DNA of 64,000 bases from Candidatus Paceibacterota bacterium (GTDB lineage Bacteria; Verrucomicrobiota; Verrucomicrobiia; Limisphaerales; UBA8199). Location: contig DAOTCE010000002.1 in the NCBI GenBank assembly GCA_035452965.1, forward strand, positions 371,898 to 435,897, written 5' to 3'. Shown piece by piece: positions 33,116-39,489 of the stretch (the stretch's first letter is position 1; the number at the start of each line of letters is the position of its first letter). The position numbers and the translations under genes were made by a program. Below the pieces are notes generated by a model. The model did no database searches. It worked only from the letters and a program-made list of their open reading frames with translations, and was not told the DNA's origin.

Positions 33116-33715
33116 TCATCCTCCAAATAGTCTTTTCAATAATGATGGCCTGCCAGTGCCTGCTGATGCACTCGACGAAATTTCGACCAAAACCTCGAAT
33201 GGGTCAGTGCCCGCGCCGGGAATGTCTGCGTCGTGGCGGTATCCAGTCAGCGTCTGCGCCAACTCCACTGGAACATCGAAGATGTAATCAACATCCGCCT
33301 TGCGTCCTCCCGCCTTCTGCTGCTCCGAACGCAATCGGTCTCGGATGTTGGTAAAGGCGGCTGGCAACTCGCCCTCCGTCTGCAAGTGTTCCAAATCGCG
33401 CTGGGCATCGTGAGTGACTGACCAAACTCTCTGACCGTCCTTCCAGCCGGTGGCGACGCTGACCATGACCTGCTCCTCTACGTCGCCGGTGACGACCTCG
33501 CATCCAGCCGACAACCGCTGCAAAGTCTGATCGTGCATCAATCGGTGGCCCGAACCACTAGCCACAACCAAATACCAACCGTTGGGCAACTCTGCGCCGA
33601 CAATCGGAGACTCAGCAATCTCCTCCCGCGTGCCTGTGCCTCGCAAACCAAGCGTCTCAAGCACTGCCGTTGGCGGCTTGCCTCTAACTGCTAACCATGA
33701 CTGTGAGTAGCCCAT
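33116..33715 (-). CDS. conserved hypothetical protein (integron cassette)
   Basis: 199 residues, cytoplasmic. It begins MGYSQSWLAVRGKPPTAVLE, then TLGLRGTGTREEI, ELPNGWYLVVASGSGHRLMH, VSVATGWKDGQRVWSVTHDAQ and VDYIFDVPVELAQTLTGYRHD. I recall proteins with this start in several phyla as uncharacterised, but no function is known to me. The acidic, soluble sequence without Cys-His motifs gives no catalytic hint. It starts 12 nt after the cassette boundary at 33727-33733. Confidence 0.65.
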   Translation of the reverse strand: MGYSQSWLAVRGKPPTAVLETLGLRGTGTREEIAESPIVGAELPNGWYLVVASGSGHRLMHDQTLQRLSAGCEVVTGDVEEQVMVSVATGWKDGQRVWSVTHDAQRDLEHLQTEGELPAAFTNIRDRLRSEQQKAGGRKADVDYIFDVPVELAQTLTGYRHDADIPGAGTDPFEVLVEISSSASAGTGRPSLLKRLFGG

Positions 33716-33726
33716 ACGCGAACGCC

Positions 33727-33814
33727 ACCTAACTGAGCGATGCGGGCGGCCGAACGCGTGCGCATTGGCAGCTGATGCAGCCCGCCCGCATTCGCTCCAG
33801 TGGTTTTGTTAGCC
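33727..33814 (-). other. attC5
   Basis: Boxes ACCTAAC (33727-33733) and GTTAGCC (33808-33814). Arms GAGCGATGCGGGCGG and CCGCCCGCATTCGCTC (reversed: GAGCGAATGCGGGCGG), an unpaired A plus an unpaired G nearby. The left box, read on the minus strand as GTTAGGT, fits GTTRRRY exactly. Confidence 0.8.
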
Positions 33815-33830
33815 CACCCGTGCTTCATGC

Positions 33831-34376
33831 TCAATCTGGACTAAACTCTACTCTCACGACTCTTCCAGTGGAAAGGGAAACGATTCCGAAGTCTGAATTG
33901 AACGCCCCGTCAGTGGAGTGACGAAAAACGAGTGAATCACGGATGACCATCTTCCCGGACGGTGATGTCGTCGTAGAATACTGCGAACCGCTACCAACAA
34001 TGGTCAATGTGCTGGAGGAATTGGTGGACGCGTCGAACGGGGAAGCGGGCCACCCAGTGCCCTCCATGTAATGACCCATGATGCGCCGAACCTCAATCTC
34101 TGTCATGCCGACGTGGACTCGGGCAAGATCACGAAGGAATGGCTTTCGTGTGGTCCACTCCACGAAGTAAAGCACAGAGATGACCGCGAGGAGCGCCACA
34201 AGCGCACCGAGCCGAGCAAGCTGACGGCTAAGCGGCACGGGTCGAACCAGACCAACGGCAAAAGCGACGCCGACGGCAAGATAAACCCACCAAGCAACTG
34301 GGTAAGCCAAGCCGACCTCACACAATGCAAAAACAGCGAGTGCGACTGCTGCAACCGTAATGAGCGCGATACGCAT
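33831..34376 (-). CDS. membrane protein with C-terminal BamE/SmpA-like segment (integron cassette)
   Basis: 181 residues. About three N-terminal helices (MRIALITVAAVALAVFALCE, AWWVYLAVGVAFAVGLV, LVALLAVISVLYFV) precede a soluble part that starts LARVHVGMTEIEVRRIMGHY, the helix pattern of SmpA/OmlA (BamE-like) domains, and continues with Ser/Thr-rich beta strands. The similarity is limited to that helix and the domain call is tentative. The ATG at 34376 is chosen because the frame upstream is attC4. Confidence 0.6.
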   Translation of the reverse strand: MRIALITVAAVALAVFALCEVGLAYPVAWWVYLAVGVAFAVGLVRPVPLSRQLARLGALVALLAVISVLYFVEWTTRKPFLRDLARVHVGMTEIEVRRIMGHYMEGTGWPASPFDASTNSSSTLTIVGSGSQYSTTTSPSGKMVIRDSLVFRHSTDGAFNSDFGIVSLSTGRVVRVEFSPD

Positions 34377-34384
34377 GGCTGAAT

Positions 34385-34477
34385 GGGCAACGCTGCTGCT
34401 CAGGCAGGGCGGGGCGTGAGCGTCCAGCATGGAACAGAGACGGAAACCCGCCCTTGCCTGCAGCAGCCTGGTTCGCC
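34385..34477 (-). other. attC4
   Basis: Boxes GGGCAAC (34385-34391) and GTTCGCC (34471-34477). Arms GCTGCTGCTCAGGCAGGGCGGG and the complementary CCCGCCCTTGCCTGCAGC with unpaired bases. The right box is the exact complement of its cassette's 5' box GGCGAAC (34761-34767). Confidence 0.8.
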
Positions 34478-34484
34478 TTTTGGT

Positions 34485-34751
34485 TCATTGGGGGAAATCT
34501 GGCCAAACCCGCGCCACCATGTGAAGGGCCTCCTCCATCTGGTCTAGCGTGCTGGAGGAAAACTTGCCTGCGTGTTCCCGGCGTAGCTTGGTGATCTCCT
34601 GGCCAAGCTCGCCCAGCAGTTCCGACCCGGTAGTCCACGCCACCTTGTGAATGAGATAGTGCAGTCGTTCGGCGTCCCTGGCGAGGCCATCGGCACGCAA
34701 TGACACGATGAGTCGCTCAAAGGGTTCGTAGGAAATGACTGGGGCGCTCAT
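34485..34751 (-). CDS. small helical protein (integron cassette)
   Basis: 88 residues: MSAPVISYEPFERLIVSLRA, then LARDAERLHYLIHKVAWTTG, ELLGELGQEITKLRREHAG and LDQMEEALHMVARVWPDFPQ. Soluble, helical and amphipathic, with the look of a small regulatory or antitoxin-type protein, but no DNA-binding motif is evident. Start ATG at 34751, 9 nt after the boundary box; the stop is 7 nt before attC4. Confidence 0.6.
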   Translation of the reverse strand: MSAPVISYEPFERLIVSLRADGLARDAERLHYLIHKVAWTTGSELLGELGQEITKLRREHAGKFSSSTLDQMEEALHMVARVWPDFPQ

Positions 34752-34760
34752 GCGTGTGTT

Positions 34761-34856
34761 GGCGAACGCTCCGCCTGAGCTACAGCCGCCACGCCAGAAT
34801 CTCTGGAGCACCCGCGACTGACGTGGCGGCTGTTAGCTCCAGGCGGCTTGTTCGGC
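34761..34856 (-). other. attC3
   Basis: Boxes GGCGAAC (34761-34767) and GTTCGGC (34850-34856). Arms CGCCTGAGCTACAGCCGCCA and TGGCGGCTGTTAGCTCCAGG (reversed: CCTGGAGCTAACAGCCGCCA), with an unpaired G and A. The right box pairs 7/7 with GCCGAAC at 35128-35134. Confidence 0.85.
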
Positions 34857-34863
34857 TGTGCCT

Positions 34864-35112
34864 TCAAGATTCGTCTGGCCGTTTCCCAAAGAACTCAAGA
34901 TGGCTGCACTGGCAGCACTGTAGAGCATAACCCTCGATGAAGCGGGCTTGCTGTCTTGTGCCAAACGTGCCATGTCCATGCCACTGGAAGCCGTCACTGC
35001 TGCATTGCGAGCAAATGACTGGCTTGCCACCAGCCTGAAACTGACGTGGGCGGAGGGTGTCTTTCACTGCTGCTTTTACTCCGCGTTTAATTGCTGTGAT
35101 GGTCTTGTTCAT
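34864..35112 (-). CDS. small zinc-ribbon-like protein (integron cassette)
   Basis: 82 residues. A basic helix MNKTITAIKRGVKAAVKDTL is followed by ICSQCSSDGFQW and ALQCCQCSHLEFFG, two CxxC pairs about 35 residues apart, so a zinc ribbon is likely. The function is unknown; nucleic-acid binding would fit the basic start. The ATG at 35112 is used; the frame open further upstream runs through attC2. Confidence 0.65.
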   Translation of the reverse strand: MNKTITAIKRGVKAAVKDTLRPRQFQAGGKPVICSQCSSDGFQWHGHGTFGTRQQARFIEGYALQCCQCSHLEFFGKRPDES

Positions 35113-35127
35113 AATTGTGTCGAAGTC

Positions 35128-35217
35128 GCCGAACGTAGAGTGCAGCCGCGCCGGGCCAAAAGCGACCGAAAACAAACGACACGGCCTCCCGGCGTCGGCT
35201 GCCACGAATAGTTGGGG
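35128..35217 (-). other. attC2
   Basis: Boxes GCCGAAC (35128-35134) and GTTGGGG (35211-35217). Arms GTGCAGCCGCGCCGGG and CCCGGCGTCGGCTGCCAC (reversed: GTGGCAGCCGACGCCGGG): one unpaired G and one unpaired A, the latter in the same GCCGACGCC context as in the well-known aadA attC. The right box pairs 7/7 with CCCCAAC at 35516. Confidence 0.88.
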
Positions 35218-35224
35218 CTCGACG

Positions 35225-35506
35225 TCATTTTACCGGGCCTCCTGCAAGGATCCAACCGATGTATGGCGAAACGGGTAAGAGAGCCAGGAGGGAACCCAGA
35301 GTCAACGTGATCGCCGTCAAAGGGACAGGAAACGCCGCAAGAATGCCGACCTCGATGACGATGACCGCTACTGCCATGAAGTGCAATGACCGGGGAAAAC
35401 GAAACCCGTAGCGCAGCCCCATGTACACCGAGTACGCAATGGCACTGAGAACGAAAGCGCCATAAAGGCATCTCAGGACCAAAATGATCAATTCACGGGT
35501 GTCCAT
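35225..35506 (-). CDS. small membrane protein (integron cassette)
   Basis: 93 residues with three hydrophobic segments (LIILVLRCLYGAFVLSAIAY, LHFMAVAVIVIEVGILAAFP, LTAITLTLGSLLALLPVSPY). Integral inner-membrane protein of unknown function. Start ATG at 35506 (MDTRELIILV), 10 nt after the boundary box CCCCAAC; the stop is 8 nt before attC2. The frame upstream of 35506 is the attC1 hairpin. Confidence 0.65.
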   Translation of the reverse strand: MDTRELIILVLRCLYGAFVLSAIAYSVYMGLRYGFRFPRSLHFMAVAVIVIEVGILAAFPVPLTAITLTLGSLLALLPVSPYIGWILAGGPVK

Positions 35507-35515
35507 ATTCTCTCG

Positions 35516-35614
35516 CCCCAACGAAGCGTATTGAGCGGTGGCGGCGGGCCGGGGAGCCAGAACTCGCCGACGACGTCCGCCCCGCCGACATCCGCTCCAA
35601 TCGCCTTGTTCTCC
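35516..35614 (-). other. attC1
   Basis: Boxes CCCCAAC (35516-35522) and GTTCTCC (35608-35614). Arms ATTGAGCGGTGGCGGCGGG and the complement around CCGACATCCGCTCCAAT (reversed: ATTGGAGCGGATGTCGG), with unpaired G and A. Confidence 0.8.
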
Positions 35615-35677
35615 TGCGCCTTCACGCTGTTGTGGGCGGCATCCACCAAAACCGGGCCAAACCACCGGCTGCACTCG

Positions 35678-35747
35678 GCCGCAGCGCGGAGCAGTCGCGC
35701 ATTAACGCGTCGTAGCGCTGTTATGCGCGACTGCTCCGCGCTGCGGC
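35678..35747. repeat. perfect 25-bp inverted repeat in the first cassette
   Basis: Arms 35678-35702 and 35723-35747 are exact reverse complements (outer part GCCGCAGCGCGG); the 20-nt loop begins TAACGCG and ends GCTGTT. It fills the middle of the first cassette (35615-35828), where I see no convincing gene. Confidence 0.75.
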
Positions 35748-35821
35748 TCAGGCTAGCCCCAGACGGGGGTTTTGCCCAGCTCCTTATCATAGGGCCGATC
35801 AGCTAAAACGCGTAGGCGTCA

Positions 35822-36089
35822 GGGGAACAGTATGTTTGGCCCGAAGTCCACCGTAGAATGGGCAATCTCCCAAGGTCCGGTAGTCTCATGCGGCTATGCT
35901 GGGGGCAGTTGCAGCAGATTGTCAACACCCAAATCCTGGTCGGAATGCCCATCAAACTATGAGGTTTCCAACTGGACGAGCGTCGTGAGGAGAGGGCTCA
36001 GGGAAAGCAGCGCGCGGGCTGGCTCCTATTCCAAGTGGGCGTCCACTTAAGGTGTGCATATTTCGCCCGTATCTGGTAATGTCTAACCC
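35822..36089 (-). other. probable attI / leader region between array and integrase remnant
   Basis: GGGGAAC at 35822-35828 (GTTCCCC on the minus strand) matches the right box of attC1 (GTTCTCC) at 6 of 7 and is the likely attI junction. From there to 36089 no gene is seen. The array promoter should lie here on the minus strand, but I could not pick one with confidence. Confidence 0.4.
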
Positions 36090-36245
36090 ATGCAACCTCA
36101 CGTTCCTGCGTCCGGCCTGCCTTTCCCCAGCACGCCGGAGATCATCTTTACCAACTGGCGCGAGGCCCTGCACCGCAGCGGCTTAACCCCGGGCATGCAG
36201 GCGGTCTATACCCTGGCGGTGAGCGGCTATCTCGGGTTCATCCGA
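36090..36245 (+). pseudogene. remnant of an integron-type tyrosine recombinase (N-terminal SAM-like domain only)
   Basis: ATG at 36090. The first ~50 residues, with FTNWREALHRSGLTPGMQAV and YTLAVSGYLGF, resemble the N-terminal core-binding domain of verrucomicrobial integron integrases as I remember them (W-x-x-AL-x-RSGL-x-x-x-x-x-x-VY-x-x-A). After GYLGF the likeness stops and the frame runs to 36347 without the catalytic Arg, HxxR or Tyr boxes. Position and orientation (divergent from the array) are as expected for intI. The identification rests on a short stretch and needs a profile search. Confidence 0.5.
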
Positions 36246-36319
36246 AAAGTTTGTGCTTTGCGGGGTAGTTGCTCGCGGAAGTCCGGCACCCGGAATGGCC
36301 CGGCCCAGAGCGGCGCCCT

Positions 36320-36443
36320 TAGAGCCTGTTTGAAAATGCCAGTCTAACGCCGGGTGTGGACACCCGGCCTGCAGGGAAGCGGCGAAAAGGCGCGATCCTG
36401 TAGGCCCAGTCCCCTGACCGGGCGAATTCTCAAACAAGCGCTA
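36320..36443. mobile_element. MITE-like element with TA target duplication
   Basis: Terminal inverted repeats GAGCCTGTTTGAAAAT (36322-36337) and ATTCTCAAACAAGCGC (36426-36441) agree at 13 of 16 positions and are flanked by TA on both sides, as for IS630/Tc1-type targets. The 120-bp interior contains a hairpin GCCGGGTGT-GG-ACACCCGGC (36349-36368) and no gene. Confidence 0.6.
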
Positions 36444-36554
36444 TGGGAGGGGGATGGAGGTCCGTTTGCCCGGATTTGGCCCGCAAGGGCCTGTAATTTG
36501 GCCCTGTGATCGCAACTGCCGCAACGACAGCGGGTTACGTCAGGGGGGCGGCGG

Positions 36555-36624
36555 GATGTCAAGGCTGTATCCACGGTGTGGATACGGTGTGGATATGGCG
36601 CCTATACGGTGAGACTCCTTCGGG
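36555..36624 (+). repeat. 11-bp-unit intergenic repeat, copy 2 (three units)
   Basis: GATGTCAAGGCTGTATCCAC, units GGTGTGGATAC, GGTGTGGATAT and GGCGCCTATAC, then GGTGAGACTCCTT. It shares an upstream box GCAACGACAGCGGG with copy 4. GTATCCAC-GGT-GTGGATAC forms a perfect 8-bp hairpin. The gap 36444-36772 holds only this element. Confidence 0.8.
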
Positions 36625-36772
36625 TGGCGCCGCCTGGTCCCGGGCGTTATCTACCGAAAGCGCCGCCGTTTGGCCGCCTCGGCGAGGCGGCCCCATCCGG
36701 GACTGAGGCCTTGCTGGTGAAGGGTTTTTTCCTTTGCGCGGGCATCGTTCTGCCGCTAGTCTATGCCCGCCT

Positions 36773-36846
36773 TGTCCGGTGGTGTAATGGTAGCACAAGA
36801 GTCTTTGGAGCTCTTTGTCATGGTTCGAATCCATGCCGGACAGCCA
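36773..36846 (+). tRNA. tRNA-Gln (anticodon TTG)
   Basis: Acceptor TGTCCGG/CCGGACA, short D-arm GTGTAATGGTAGCAC, anticodon stem AGAGT/GCTCT with loop CTTTGGA (anticodon TTG), T-arm CATGG-TTCGAAT-CCATG, discriminator G and encoded CCA (36844-36846). The U1-A72 pair is typical of tRNA-Gln. Confidence 0.95.
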
Positions 36847-37010
36847 GTCTTCCTTCCCTGCACGAGGCATCCGGCATGGCGCATGCGGGTTCGGCGCGGA
36901 ATGTGTTTGCGGAGGACGCTCGGCTGGCGCAAACGGCTGGACATCGGGGGCTGGCTTGCTCATCATCGCGGTGTGCCCTGTTGGGCTGTGTTCGATTCTG
37001 ATTTCGTGGT

Positions 37011-37811
37011 ATGGAAGAGCCTCCACCGGTCCAGGAAACCCCGCCGGACGCCTCGCAGCCGCCGGCGATGTCCCTCGCCGCGCGGTTGCTGAATGTGTTT
37101 GCCATTCCGGGCGAGGTGTTCGAGGGGGTCAAGGCCAGCCGCTTCTCCGTGGGGAACTGGCTCGTGCCCGCGTTGCTGCTGGCGGTGGTGGGGGTGTTCA
37201 CCTCGGTTGTAGTTGTGTCGCAGGCGTCTTTCCAACAGCAGATGCGCGAGCGGATCGAGAAGCAGGCCAGGGCGCTGGAAGAACAGGTGCAGGCGGGCAA
37301 GGTGCAGCGGGTCGAGGCGGACCGCGCGCTGGCGTTTACGCGGGCGATCACCCAGCCGCCGGTGCTGAAGGTGCTGGGGGGCGCGGCCGCGGCGGCCTTG
37401 AGCTTCGCCCGGGTGTTTTGGTGGGCCTTGATCCTGTGGCTGCTCGGCCGGGCGTTCCTGAAGCTGCAACTGGATTATCTCAAGACCCTGGAGGTAGCGG
37501 GGTTGGCGCTGATGATCAGCGTGCTGGGAGGGGTGGTGACGTTGCTGCTGACGGTGAACTTGCCCCAGCTTTTCACCGCGCCGAGCCTGGCGCTGGGGGT
37601 GAGTGACTTTGACGCCAGCCGCAAGGGGCGGTTGCTGCTGGGCGTCACTAATGGTTTTTCCTTCTGGCTGGTCGGAGTGCTGGCGGCTGGCCTGGCCCGG
37701 CTGGCGGGGGTGCCGTTTCTCCGGGCGGCGTGGTTTGTGTTCGCCGCGTGGGTCATCCAGGAATCCTGCCTGGTCCTGTTGGGCGGAGCGCTGGGGCAAT
37801 TCGTGCTGTAG
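37011..37811 (+). CDS. YIP1-family membrane protein
   Basis: 266 residues. A Pro-rich N-terminus is followed by AARLLNVFAIPGEVFEGVKA, the start of bacterial YIP1-type proteins, and by about five hydrophobic segments (near 46-65, 124-145, 156-185, 211-235, 240-262). A charged coiled-coil-like loop (QQQMRERIEKQARALEEQ) separates helices 1 and 2. Inner-membrane protein of unknown function. No Shine-Dalgarno sequence is evident. It is transcribed in the same direction as tRNA-Gln and proC but at distances that suggest separate units. Confidence 0.75.
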   Translation: MEEPPPVQETPPDASQPPAMSLAARLLNVFAIPGEVFEGVKASRFSVGNWLVPALLLAVVGVFTSVVVVSQASFQQQMRERIEKQARALEEQVQAGKVQRVEADRALAFTRAITQPPVLKVLGGAAAAALSFARVFWWALILWLLGRAFLKLQLDYLKTLEVAGLALMISVLGGVVTLLLTVNLPQLFTAPSLALGVSDFDASRKGRLLLGVTNGFSFWLVGVLAAGLARLAGVPFLRAAWFVFAAWVIQESCLVLLGGALGQFVL

Positions 37812-37977
37812 CTGCCGGCAGTAGCGCTGAGCACTGGACAAGGGGGTGCTCTTCCCGTGTGCGCGGCGGGTGGCACCTGGGCCGCGCTCAGGGCCTGGCG
37901 CGAATTATGGAGAGGTCTTTGCCAACGGAGTCCCGTTTAGCCTTCCACTGGGCTTGTCGAGGTGATACAAGACCGCC

Positions 37978-38793
37978 ATGTCCGCAAAGCTCACCATTGG
38001 GTTTCTTGGCGCCGGCAAGATGGCCACGGCGCTCGGCAGAGGCTTCATCCGGGCGGGACTCGTCTCCGCGAAGCACGTCATGGCCAGCGACCTCAGCGCC
38101 GCCGCCCGCGCCGCCTTTGAGCGGGAGACCGGCGCGAGGACGACCCCTTCCAACCGGGCGGTGCTGAGGTTCGCCGAGGTGCTGGTGCTGGCGGTCAAGC
38201 CGGACCAGGCCGCCGGAGTGCTGGCCGACATCCGCGCCGATTTCACCGGCAAGCACCTCCTGATCTCCATCGCCGCGGGCGTGACGTTGGCCCGGTTGGA
38301 AGCCGGGTTGGACGCGGGAGCGCGGCTCATCCGCGTGATGCCGAACACGCCGGCGCTGGTTGGAACGTCAGCTGCTGGTTTTGCGCTGGGCAAATCGGCT
38401 CGGCCGCAGGATGCCGAGTTGGTGCAACGGCTCTTTGCCGCCGTTGGGCTGGCCTTTCAGCTCAAGGAATCGCTGCTGGACGCGGTCACGGGCTTGAGCG
38501 GCAGCGGGCCGGCTTATGTGTATTTGTTCATCGAGGGCCTGAGCGACGGCGGCGTGGCAGCGGGACTGCCGCGCGACGTGGCCACCCGGCTCGCGGCCCA
38601 GACTGTCCTGGGCAGCGCGAAGATGGTGCTGGAAACGGGCTTGCATCCCGGCGCGCTCAAAGACATGGTCACCAGCCCCGGGGGCACGACCATCGAGGGC
38701 GTGCACGAATTGGAGAAGGGCAAACTGCGCGGCACGCTGATCAGCGCCGTCCGCGCGGCGACCGAGAAATCAAGAAAACTGGGCCAGGCTTAG
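37978..38793 (+). CDS. proC: pyrroline-5-carboxylate reductase
   Basis: 271 residues, full length. Last step of proline synthesis: NAD(P)H-dependent reduction of 1-pyrroline-5-carboxylate. It has the Rossmann start IGFLGAGKMATALGRG, VLAVKPDQ, IRVMPNTPALVG, and the C-terminal signature DAVTGLSGSGPAYVYLFIEG, KDMVTSPGGTTIEGVHELE. Cytoplasmic. It is a single gene; a convergent HAD gene follows after 38 bp. Confidence 0.95.
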   Translation: MSAKLTIGFLGAGKMATALGRGFIRAGLVSAKHVMASDLSAAARAAFERETGARTTPSNRAVLRFAEVLVLAVKPDQAAGVLADIRADFTGKHLLISIAAGVTLARLEAGLDAGARLIRVMPNTPALVGTSAAGFALGKSARPQDAELVQRLFAAVGLAFQLKESLLDAVTGLSGSGPAYVYLFIEGLSDGGVAAGLPRDVATRLAAQTVLGSAKMVLETGLHPGALKDMVTSPGGTTIEGVHELEKGKLRGTLISAVRAATEKSRKLGQA

Positions 38794-38831
38794 CGCCTGC
38801 GGATGACGGGACGCGCGGCGAGTTGCGGAGC

Positions 38832-39434
38832 CTAGCTGGCTTGTTTGGCCAGCAACTCGCGCACGTCCACCGCCTCCATGCCGGCCGCCCGAATCGCCCT
38901 CATCCCCAAATCCGTATCTTCGTAAGCGCGGCAGAACTGCGGCGGCACGCCCAGGCGCCGCGCAGCTTCCAGGAAAATATCCGGCGCCGGTTTCTGGTTC
39001 GCGACATCCTCGCTGGTGACGATCGCCTGAAACAGGTCCCGGATGCCCAGATGGTTGAGCACTTGCGAGATGATTATCCGCGTCCCGCCTGATGCCACAG
39101 CCATCGGTATCTTGCCATAGTTCTCCCGGGCGATTCCAACCACCGTGTTAATCGGCTCCACCTGGGCGATGAGCGGCAGGTATTCCGCCTCCTTTTCCCG
39201 GGCCACTGCCAGCGCGTCGAGCGGAACGCCTTGTTCCGTGCTTAACACCTTGAGAACGTCCCGCGTGGGCACGCCCCCGAGGGCATAAAAACGCCGCTCG
39301 GGAAAAGAGAACCCGTGCCGCCTTGAGATCACCTGCCACGCCCGCCAATGCAGCGGCATTGTGTCGGCCAGCGTGCCGTCACAATCGAAGATGAGGCCTC
39401 GGGGGTGGGGTGGATGATGCTTGTTCTTTTGCAT
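38832..39434 (-). CDS. HAD-superfamily phosphatase/phosphomutase (YqaB / beta-phosphoglucomutase type)
   Basis: 200 residues. Motif I FDCDGTLADTMPLH (nucleophile Asp and acid/base Asp), a helical cap (FYALGGVPTRDVLKVLS), motif II AVASGGTR, the lysine in ANQKPAPDIFLEAA and motif IV YEDTDLGMRA. This is the pattern of subclass I HADs close to fructose-1-phosphate phosphatase YqaB and beta-phosphoglucomutase. A sugar phosphate is the likely substrate. Third gene after rpmE and prfA on the same strand (55-bp gap). Confidence 0.88.
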   Translation of the reverse strand: MQKNKHHPPHPRGLIFDCDGTLADTMPLHWRAWQVISRRHGFSFPERRFYALGGVPTRDVLKVLSTEQGVPLDALAVAREKEAEYLPLIAQVEPINTVVGIARENYGKIPMAVASGGTRIIISQVLNHLGIRDLFQAIVTSEDVANQKPAPDIFLEAARRLGVPPQFCRAYEDTDLGMRAIRAAGMEAVDVRELLAKQAS

Positions 39435-39489
39435 GACCCTCGTTCAGCCAGACTTCTCTTTGCACACGACTCGCGGCCCGGCCCATCCC

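Larger units (their letters stand above)
28684..36245 (-). mobile_element. chromosomal integron: cassette array with degenerate integrase
   Basis: Twelve mostly short genes, all on the minus strand, separated by attC-like hairpins (numbered attC1-attC12 from the integrase end). The boxes bounding each cassette are complementary as expected if each attC R'' box pairs with the TTRRRY moved to the cassette's 5' end: 7/7 for four cassettes, 6/7 for three. A stub resembling the N-terminus of an integron integrase lies at 36090 on the plus strand, divergent from the array. No intact recombinase is encoded, so the array is probably static or needs an integrase elsewhere. Confidence 0.8.

Noticed and set aside
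28684..35614. CRISPR array
   Set aside because: The repeated units are hairpins differing in sequence and separated by whole genes; there are no identical short repeats, spacers or cas genes.
35488..35790. Minus-strand frame of 100 codons in the first integron cassette
   Set aside because: It reads through the perfect inverted repeat and attC1 and has no protein-like pattern; treated as non-coding.
36248..36347. Continuation of the integrase frame after GYLGF
   Set aside because: The residues to 36347 show none of the tyrosine recombinase motifs and the end of the frame lies in the MITE; not part of a working gene.
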